Source: Chlamydiota bacterium (GTDB taxonomy: Bacteria; Chlamydiota; Chlamydiia; Chlamydiales; JAJFMB01). Taken from it: 12,302 nt of DNA. Shown here one piece after another: positions 7,094 to 12,302 of this stretch. The notes under the pieces were generated by a model that worked only from the letters and a program-made list of their open reading frames with translations, was not told the origin of the DNA and ran no database searches. How positions within the stretch are numbered: position 1 is the first letter of the stretch; each line of letters starts with the position of its first letter. Made by a program: the position numbers and the translations under genes. The stretch covers positions 1-12,302 of the forward strand of contig JAJFMB010000313.1 of the NCBI GenBank assembly GCA_021772355.1, read 5' to 3'.

Positions 7094-8396
7094 ATCCTTT
7101 CCGAATAAAAAGCTCTTTATCCTTCTCCGGCGTCACAGTAGTCGCAAGAGAGTACCCTTTTTGTGCAGCAGTACCTATTAGGAAATCCAACATATCTGAG
7201 ACTCCCTCTGCGCTTTGTTGAGGCACAGTTGCAATATGATAAATCCCTGCAGCGTTGGCGTAAAGGCAGAGCGATCCGATAGCGACGGGTTCTTCATTGA
7301 GATAGGCAGTGTAGAGTTCTATGGGTGATCCTTCTTGATAGAGGATAGAAGGGATTTGGTTGTAGAGCAGATCAAACACATCGGGCGATCCCCCGGCCTC
7401 GACATAAACGCGATCAAAGTCTTTCAGTTCACGGTGATTGACTACCCGGCGAATATCAAGGTCACCATTACCTATTGAAGGGGAATCTTCTAAAGGTCGC
7501 GACATGCCGATTCTATTTTCTTTATGTTGTAATCCTTGAGATTGAATAAGCTCCCCCAAGTGCTCAGGCTCATCCAAATGTCCCACCCACCATGTGAAGG
7601 GCAGGTTTTGTTCGATAAAATAATTCATAATATCCCGCACACGACGCAATGCTTTATCTTCTGAGAAATGTGTCGCAATGGCAAAATTGTAGGAATGATC
7701 AGGGATCGTGGAGCGATGCACAATGGTATCGCGATGAACAATAAGATTTGATGAGGGTAAATAGCGCGCAAAAAATGTCATTTGCAGCTGGAAATTCTCA
7801 TCGATAGCTTTAAGTTTTTGTTGTTCTGTCCATGATAATTTCTTGGGCTTCATAGCAATAAAGTGCTCACCCTTCAACGCTTTCCATTCCAAAGCTTTAT
7901 GATCAGTCTTCTGAACAAAAGAGCTCTTTCCTAAAACATAGCTAATGATGTCATAGGGAAACCGATTCGCCAAGCTTTTCTTCAGAACAGCATATGCATC
8001 TCTATCAGAGGGGTGTTCTGAAAGATAATCGCGAAACCATAGCTGACGCAACGCTTGCGGGTCACCGTACTCATAAACGTGAACGTTAACCTTGATCGCG
8101 CCATCACGTTCAATGTCTTTGTCAAAATAGCAGCGTCCCAAAACACCGCATGACCCTTTAGGGACATATCCTATGGCCGTCATTTGTTTATCGTAATTTT
8201 CCATAAGCATAAGATCATCAACCAAAATCATGATATCAATCACAGGTTTGGCTGATAATTCAGGAACGGATGTACTGCCTATATGATGAGCTTCAACCAC
8301 AATCAGACTAAGCACCTCTTGGATAGGCTGCACTTCCTCAGAGTATATCTCTGGCCATCGCTCGTCATAAGAGACAATTTCAACAAGATCTTTCAT
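7053..8396 (-). CDS. GrpB-family nucleotidyltransferase-like domain fused to GNAT acetyltransferase
   Basis: A two-part protein of 447 residues. Residues 1-170 match the GrpB (UPF0157) family of predicted nucleotidyltransferases: VSYDERWP at 8-15, HHIGSTSVPELSAKPVIDI at 37-55 with the Gly-Ser pair and Asp54, and later WFRDYLSEHP. Residues about 190-447 look like a GNAT N-acetyltransferase of the kind whose N-terminal part carries a FTWWVGHLDEPEHL segment. Its motif A (GIYHIATVP...) is followed by QQSAEG at 393-398 where an Arg/Gly-rich acetyl-CoA pyrophosphate loop is expected. The usual Arg is missing, so acetyltransfer activity is uncertain. The C-terminal KGF-Y pattern is typical of GNATs. 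Substrates are unknown for both parts; some GNATs and nucleotidyltransferases modify antibiotics or small amines, but nothing here shows that. A short AGGG lies close before the ATG. Confidence 0.87.
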   Translation of the reverse strand: MKDLVEIVSYDERWPEIYSEEVQPIQEVLSLIVVEAHHIGSTSVPELSAKPVIDIMILVDDLMLMENYDKQMTAIGYVPKGSCGVLGRCYFDKDIERDGAIKVNVHVYEYGDPQALRQLWFRDYLSEHPSDRDAYAVLKKSLANRFPYDIISYVLGKSSFVQKTDHKALEWKALKGEHFIAMKPKKLSWTEQQKLKAIDENFQLQMTFFARYLPSSNLIVHRDTIVHRSTIPDHSYNFAIATHFSEDKALRRVRDIMNYFIEQNLPFTWWVGHLDEPEHLGELIQSQGLQHKENRIGMSRPLEDSPSIGNGDLDIRRVVNHRELKDFDRVYVEAGGSPDVFDLLYNQIPSILYQEGSPIELYTAYLNEEPVAIGSLCLYANAAGIYHIATVPQQSAEGVSDMLDFLIGTAAQKGYSLATTVTPEKDKELFIRKGFTENSVYRGYHPL

Positions 8397-8403
8397 ATCC
8401 CTA

Positions 8404-8432
8404 ATCTTACACGATCACATTTACAATGCCAA
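8404..8432 (-). promoter_or_regulatory. Candidate promoter for the GrpB-GNAT gene, possibly leaderless
   Basis: On the minus strand TTGGCA (8427-8432), a 17-base spacer and TAAGAT (8404-8409) make a fair housekeeping promoter. Only seven bases separate the -10 box from the ATG at 8396, so transcription would begin at or next to the start codon. Either the mRNA is leaderless or the true promoter lies elsewhere. Confidence 0.35.
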
Positions 8433-8439
8433 GTAGGGC

Positions 8440-8468
8440 TTGACAGGTCCTGCTTAAAATTTTATATC
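8440..8468 (+). promoter_or_regulatory. Promoter of the pyruvate phosphate dikinase gene
   Basis: A perfect TTGACA -35 box (8440-8445), a 17-base spacer and TATATC (8463-8468) as the -10 box. Transcription should start near 8475, giving a leader of about 20 bases that contains the strong ribosome binding site at 8484-8489. Confidence 0.65.
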
Positions 8469-8483
8469 ACAGACAAATCAGTG

Positions 8484-8489
8484 TAAGGA
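8484..8489 (+). promoter_or_regulatory. Strong ribosome binding site of ppdK
   Basis: TAAGGA, six bases before the ATG at 8496, is an extended match to the 16S anti-Shine-Dalgarno sequence. It fixes the start of the dikinase gene. Confidence 0.8.
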
Positions 8490-8495
8490 TTCATC

Positions 8496-11270
8496 ATGAC
8501 AACCCACGCCTCTCAAGAGGGAGCCAAAATAAAATACGTCTACCCTTTCGGCGCCGACTTCCCACCGCCACCACTCGACGTTAACCTATTGGGTGGCAAA
8601 GGGAAAGGACTTGCTGAAATGGCAACACTTGGCCTTCCCATTCCGCCGGGTTTTATCATAACCACCGAAGCATGTAATACATACCGCAAAAACGAACATC
8701 ACTACCCTTCAGGGTTGGAAGAGCGAATTGTAGAATCGATGAAACAGCTCGAAGAAAAAATGGGCAAGGAGTTTGGCAGCGAAACCAATCCTCTTCTCGT
8801 CTCCGTTCGCTCAGGTGCTCCAGCCTCCATGCCGGGCATGATGGATACAGTGCTTAATTTAGGACTAAACGATCGTTCCGTTTTAGGATTTGCAGAACAA
8901 ACACATAATGAACAACTTGCCTATGATAGCTACCGCCGCTTAATCGCCATGTATGCCGACATTGTCAAAGGGGTTGATCGCGCACATTTTGAAGAAGCAT
9001 TTCATGTCCTCAAAATGCAAGAAGCTGTAGAAAATGATTATGACCTCAGCATTAATGGGTTAAAGGAAGCTTGTTCCCTTTTCAAGCAAATCTACCGCCA
9101 AAATGTAGGAAAAGATTTTCCTCAAGACGCTTACGAACAACTCTTTGAAGCAATTGCCGCTGTCTTTGAGAGTTGGGATGGTGAACGCGCCACTCTCTAC
9201 CGTCAGATTAATCATATTCCCGACGAATGGGGAACAGCTGTCAACGTGCAAATCATGGTGTTTGGAAACAAAAATATGCACTCAGCAACCGGAGTGGGAT
9301 TTACACGGGATCCCGCAACAGGAGAGAATCAGTTTTACGGCGAGTTTCTTCTTGATGCTCAAGGAGAAGAAGTCGTTGCCGGCATACGCACACCTCATCC
9401 CATCAATAAATATCAAAAACAGGTCACTAAGTCTGAACTCGAAAGCTTAGAAGAGCTGATGCCTGAGGTGTATCAAGAACTCCTCACGACAATCACACTC
9501 TTAGAAAAGCATTTTAACGACATGCAAGATATCGAATTTACCATTGATGATGGTAAGCTTTATATGCTGCAGACACGCACGGGAAAGCGCACCGGATTTG
9601 CTGCTGTTAGAATGGCAGTTGAGATGCTTGAAGCTGGACTTATCGACGAAAAAACCGCGCTGCTGCGCATCCAGCCGGAGCAGCTCAGTCAATTGCTCGC
9701 TCCCATCTTCGATACCAAAGTCAAAAAAGCTGCCCAAGATAAGATGGTAGGCAAAGGGTTAAACGCAGGTCCTGGTGCCGCTTCCGGAAAAGCCGCTTTT
9801 TCCGCTGACAAAGCTGTGGAGTTTAAAAAACAAGGACAGGATTGCATCCTTATAAGAAAAGAGGCCAATCCTGACGATTACCCCGGCATCGTATCTTCAG
9901 AGGGGATCCTAACTGTGAGAGGTGGAAGCACAAGCCACGCTGCGGTGGTCGCTCGCGGCATGGGAAAACCGTGCGTTGTCGGCTGCGGCGTCTTGAATCT
10001 CAATGAGTCTGCCAAAACAATCTCGGCCAATGGCCTCACCATTCATGAAGGGGATTCCATCTCTATTGATGGAAGTACAGGGGAAGTCTTCTTTTGCTGC
10101 ATGGAAAGCAGCCCCTCGGAAGTGGTGCAAGTGGTGCTTACCAAAACTAAAAAACCCGAAGAGAGTTTCATCTATCAACAGTACAAAAAAATCATGGACA
10201 TGGCTGACCATTATCGCACGCTGCATGTCCGCACCAATGCAGACACCCCCCAAGATAGCACGGCTGCTCGCGCCTTTGGAGCTGAAGGAATCGGCCTTTG
10301 CCGCACCGAACATATGTTTATGGATGTCAATCGACTCAATGATGTACGCCGCTTGTTCTTTAGCACTAATCCGGAAGAGCGGAAGCACTCCATCGATTTG
10401 CTATTACCTCATCAGAAAGAAGACTTTATCGGCATCTTCCGTGCAATGCAAGGACTGCCCGTTACCATCCGCCTGCTCGATCCCCCTTTACATGAATTTA
10501 TGCCGCACGGAAATGATGAACTCGAGACTCTCGCTCGCTCCATGGGGATTTCCCTAGACCGTTTGTTGGAAATCCGCGCCTCTTTAGAAGAGCGCAATCC
10601 TATGCTAGGGCATCGCGGCTGCCGCTTAGGAATCACCTATCCCGAACTCACCGAGATGCAAACCCAAGCGATCCTAGAAGCTGCCCTCATCGTCACCAAA
10701 GAGGGGCTGCATGTCCATCCGGAAATCATGATTCCCCTTGTAGGCATCACCAACGAACTCATCCACCAAAAGGCAATCATCGAGGCGACCGCCAAACGTC
10801 TTTTCGAAAAGCACAATTTCAAAGTTCCTTACACCATAGGCACTATGATCGAACTACCCCGCGCCGCTCTGATCGCCGGACAAATTGCCAAAGACGTCTC
10901 ATTCTTCAGCTTCGGAACCAATGACCTAACCCAAACCGTTTTCGGCATCAGCCGTGATGACAGCGCCAAGTTTGTCCCGACATACGTCAAAGGAATCCCC
11001 AACCCCCTCGAAAAAGGGGAACTCATCCACATCCTTAACGACGATCCCTTCCAAGTGCTCGACCGAGAAGGTGTCGGTGCCATCATGCGCCTTGCCGTCG
11101 ACAGCGGACGCCGCGCCAACCCCAGCCTCGAATGCGGCATCTGCGGCGAGCATGGCGGAGAGTCAAGCTCCGTAGAATTCTGCCATCAAATTGGCCTCAA
11201 CTACGTCTCCTGCTCTCCCTACCGCATCCCCGTCGCACGACTAGCTGCTGCCCAGGCCGTGATAAAATAA
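8496..11270 (+). CDS. ppdK: Pyruvate, phosphate dikinase
   Basis: Cytosolic enzyme interconverting pyruvate, ATP and phosphate with phosphoenolpyruvate, AMP and pyrophosphate. Domains in order: ATP-grasp nucleotide-binding domain (NLLGGKGKGLAEM near 30-42, SVRSGAPASMPGMMDT, GVGFTRDPATGE, MLQTRTGKR), the phosphohistidine domain with GGSTSHAAVVARGMGKP (His481 carries the phosphate; Thr479 corresponds to the regulatory threonine), and the PEP/pyruvate TIM barrel (RTEHMF, LLDPPLHEF, GHRGCRLG, SFGTNDLTQ, CGICGEHGGE with catalytic Cys883). All key residues are intact. At 924 residues it is longer than the usual 870-890. By comparison with my memory of the Clostridium symbiosum enzyme there are small insertions after the phosphohistidine domain and before the last barrel strands. 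It is a single gene with its own promoter and ribosome binding site. The 3' end is locally very GC-rich. Confidence 0.98.
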   Translation: MTTHASQEGAKIKYVYPFGADFPPPPLDVNLLGGKGKGLAEMATLGLPIPPGFIITTEACNTYRKNEHHYPSGLEERIVESMKQLEEKMGKEFGSETNPLLVSVRSGAPASMPGMMDTVLNLGLNDRSVLGFAEQTHNEQLAYDSYRRLIAMYADIVKGVDRAHFEEAFHVLKMQEAVENDYDLSINGLKEACSLFKQIYRQNVGKDFPQDAYEQLFEAIAAVFESWDGERATLYRQINHIPDEWGTAVNVQIMVFGNKNMHSATGVGFTRDPATGENQFYGEFLLDAQGEEVVAGIRTPHPINKYQKQVTKSELESLEELMPEVYQELLTTITLLEKHFNDMQDIEFTIDDGKLYMLQTRTGKRTGFAAVRMAVEMLEAGLIDEKTALLRIQPEQLSQLLAPIFDTKVKKAAQDKMVGKGLNAGPGAASGKAAFSADKAVEFKKQGQDCILIRKEANPDDYPGIVSSEGILTVRGGSTSHAAVVARGMGKPCVVGCGVLNLNESAKTISANGLTIHEGDSISIDGSTGEVFFCCMESSPSEVVQVVLTKTKKPEESFIYQQYKKIMDMADHYRTLHVRTNADTPQDSTAARAFGAEGIGLCRTEHMFMDVNRLNDVRRLFFSTNPEERKHSIDLLLPHQKEDFIGIFRAMQGLPVTIRLLDPPLHEFMPHGNDELETLARSMGISLDRLLEIRASLEERNPMLGHRGCRLGITYPELTEMQTQAILEAALIVTKEGLHVHPEIMIPLVGITNELIHQKAIIEATAKRLFEKHNFKVPYTIGTMIELPRAALIAGQIAKDVSFFSFGTNDLTQTVFGISRDDSAKFVPTYVKGIPNPLEKGELIHILNDDPFQVLDREGVGAIMRLAVDSGRRANPSLECGICGEHGGESSSVEFCHQIGLNYVSCSPYRIPVARLAAAQAVIK

Positions 11271-11348
11271 AACATTAATAAAATCTTAATACTATATTAA
11301 CAATATAAAATTAAAATGTAAATTTTAATAAATAGGTTAATATATATT
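11271..11348. other. Extremely AT-rich spacer between ppdK and the tandem paralogue family
   Basis: Only 7 of 78 bases are G or C (about 9%), while 11101-11160 inside ppdK has 43 of 60. No GC-rich hairpin with a T-run is visible, so there is no intrinsic terminator for ppdK. A weak promoter-like pair exists: TTAACA at 11297-11302, then TAAATT at 11319-11324 after 16 bases. AGG near 11334 is too far from the ATG at 11349 to be a good ribosome binding site. The run may act as an UP-element-like or protein-bound promoter region (inference). Confidence 0.7.
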
Positions 11349-12188
11349 ATGTCAGTACATCAAACATCTAGTTATACTACAGGTTTCCAGGAACACTTTT
11401 CCAGTGAACTAAACGATAAACAGCGTGCCACAGGCCTTGCAAAAGTGATCTCCTATTGCATGGTTGTTATCCATATGCTCTATGGGCTGGTCCACTATCA
11501 AGCCGTGCAAAAGGAGCGCAAGTATGTCAAAATCAACAAAGCACTCGATGCTCCTGCCGAAAAATCCAAACAAGCATTTCAAGACAAGCTTCTTGTCCCT
11601 CATTTAATCGAGGCATTAAAAAGAGATGATGGTGAGCATTTCAAAAAAGGATTCCCGCTGTTGACTCCTGAAGGACAAATGCGTTTTTTCGAGAAGGTCG
11701 ATGAGAAACAATATATAACTATCTTTGATCTCTTAAAAGATCAAACAGAATTTCATATCCGTGTTCGATCCTTGTCTTCTAATAGCAACAGGTATGTGGA
11801 TTTAATGGACTGTTTAAAAAATAAGAACGGGGAACCTATCAATCAATTGCATTTGCATTTTGATTTTTATTCCGAAAATGTCAGTGCATTGTTAAGGGCC
11901 CTGCAAAAACGTCCCAAATTGGAATTGTTAGAATCTATAGATGAAGGAAAAGCCGGTTTTGCTTTATATCGTTTTAATATTTCAAACATTGTAAAAGTTT
12001 TGAAGCTTGCAAAAGAGATCAAAACTAGCAACGAGTCGCTTTATTACGAAATAGAATTCGACAAATCCAAAGTCTCTCCTAGCAACATGACGGCAGATGG
12101 CACACATTATCAGCACTGTGAAGATGTGCAAGATTTCATGGAAGGAAGACCCATAAGAGAAGTGAGTTATGATAGAAAAAACATCTAG
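11349..12188 (+). CDS. Unrecognised protein, first of two tandem paralogues
   Basis: I do not recognise this 279-residue protein. The N-terminus is polar (SSYTTGFQE), then a single hydrophobic stretch at about 30-50 (GLAKVISYCMVVIHMLYGLVHY) suggests one membrane segment, followed by a basic patch (QKERKYVK). The remainder (about 55-279) is charged and soluble-looking. One part, around 165-200 (INQLHLHF, ALLRALQKRPKLELLES), has a faint leucine-rich-repeat look; this is weak. It has no N-terminal signal peptide. A neighbour starting at 12169 shares the N-terminal sequence, so it belongs to a duplicated family. Membrane-anchored or host-directed proteins are often arranged like this, but I infer no function. 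The last residues (SYDRKNI) are read from DNA that also encodes the start of the next gene. The ribosome binding site is poor. Confidence 0.8.
   Translation: MSVHQTSSYTTGFQEHFSSELNDKQRATGLAKVISYCMVVIHMLYGLVHYQAVQKERKYVKINKALDAPAEKSKQAFQDKLLVPHLIEALKRDDGEHFKKGFPLLTPEGQMRFFEKVDEKQYITIFDLLKDQTEFHIRVRSLSSNSNRYVDLMDCLKNKNGEPINQLHLHFDFYSENVSALLRALQKRPKLELLESIDEGKAGFALYRFNISNIVKVLKLAKEIKTSNESLYYEIEFDKSKVSPSNMTADGTHYQHCEDVQDFMEGRPIREVSYDRKNI
11362..11394 (+). repeat. 33-base perfect direct repeat, copy 1
   Basis: Matches 12179-12211 base for base; it begins with aaacatctag and ends with ccaggaac. It codes for the shared (T)SSYTTGFQE segment near the N-terminus of the first paralogue. Identity in every codon position, while flanking sequence has diverged, suggests a recent conversion event or selection on the DNA. 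Confidence 0.93.
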
Positions 12189-12302
12189 TTATACTACAGG
12201 TTTCCAGGAACTTTTCTCCGACGACTCCAGCTCTTCGCAACGCGCAATAGGTTTTGTAAAAGTGATCTCTTATTGCATTATTGTGATTCCTATTTTCTAT
12301 AG
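12169..12302 (+). CDS. Second tandem paralogue, cut by the window edge
   Basis: Starts ATG ATA GAA AAA and stays open to the right edge (44 codons plus two bases). The product reads MIEKTSSYTTGFQELFSD..., then QRAIGFVKVISYC with a hydrophobic run, aligning with the upstream gene's SSYTTGFQE, QRATGLAKVISYC and membrane segment. At the DNA level the two stay in register at a constant 817-base offset, with one mismatch in the 20 bases at 11441-11460 versus 12258-12277. The ATG lies 20 bases inside the end of the first gene, in another frame, so translation may be coupled. The ribosome binding site is weak (AAGAGA-like). The function is unknown. Confidence 0.75.
   Translation, partial: MIEKTSSYTTGFQELFSDDSSSSQRAIGFVKVISYCIIVIPIFY
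12179..12211 (+). repeat. 33-base perfect direct repeat, copy 2
   Basis: Second copy, 817 bases downstream of the first. It serves two reading frames: the last codons and stop of the first paralogue, and residues of the second paralogue's N-terminus in the same phase as copy 1. Confidence 0.93.

Noticed and set aside
2318..8396. A natural-product biosynthesis cluster (methyltransferases, acetyltransferase, dehydrogenase nearby)
   Set aside because: No core synthase is present, and the genes are on alternating strands with separate promoters.
9909..10557. Long open frames on either strand inside ppdK
   Set aside because: The dikinase frame has all family motifs; the others lack recognisable domains and ribosome binding sites and are explained by the high GC of this stretch.
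1..12302. tRNA or rRNA genes, CRISPR arrays, insertion sequences or integrase sites
   Set aside because: No cloverleaf, regularly spaced repeats, transposase motifs or terminal inverted repeats were seen; the only sizeable repeat is the 33-base pair in the paralogue genes.

Overview
The window is a compact bacterial chromosome segment. It has nine clear protein genes (two cut by the window edges), a tenth tiny reading frame that is less certain, no RNA genes and no recognisable mobile element. Low-to-moderate GC, Sec-type signal peptides on several enzymes, and a tandem lineage-specific protein family with an N-terminal membrane segment suggest a Gram-negative, perhaps host-associated bacterium. 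An environmental Chlamydiae-like organism is my guess from overall feel; nothing in the sequence proves it.

Left region (1-2256, minus strand): a run transcribed right to left. It encodes a PAP2-type membrane phosphatase, a possible 17-residue lipoprotein-signal-like peptide, a peptide deformylase, and a short-chain dehydrogenase with a signal peptide (cut at position 1). Overlaps of 4 and 8 bases suggest translational coupling at two junctions.

Middle region (2257-8396): two divergent/convergent pairs. A plus-strand O-methyltransferase-like protein with a signal peptide meets, tail to tail, a minus-strand protein made of two fused SAM-methyltransferase domains. From a shared divergent spacer with a near-consensus promoter, a secreted prolyl oligopeptidase reads rightward and meets, again tail to tail with overlapping ends, a GrpB-acetyltransferase fusion.

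Right region (8397-12302): another divergent spacer carries a good promoter and a strong ribosome binding site for pyruvate phosphate dikinase, the central-metabolism gene of the window. After an extremely AT-rich 78-base spacer come two tandem paralogues of a protein family I do not recognise. They share a perfect 33-base direct repeat at their 5' ends, and the second gene starts inside the end of the first.

The genes do not form one obvious pathway. The recurring theme is enzymes with export signals (dehydrogenase, methyltransferase, peptidase), two of them needing cofactors normally found only in cytosol. No stretch over 300 bases lacks a gene; the longest spacer is about 100 bases.
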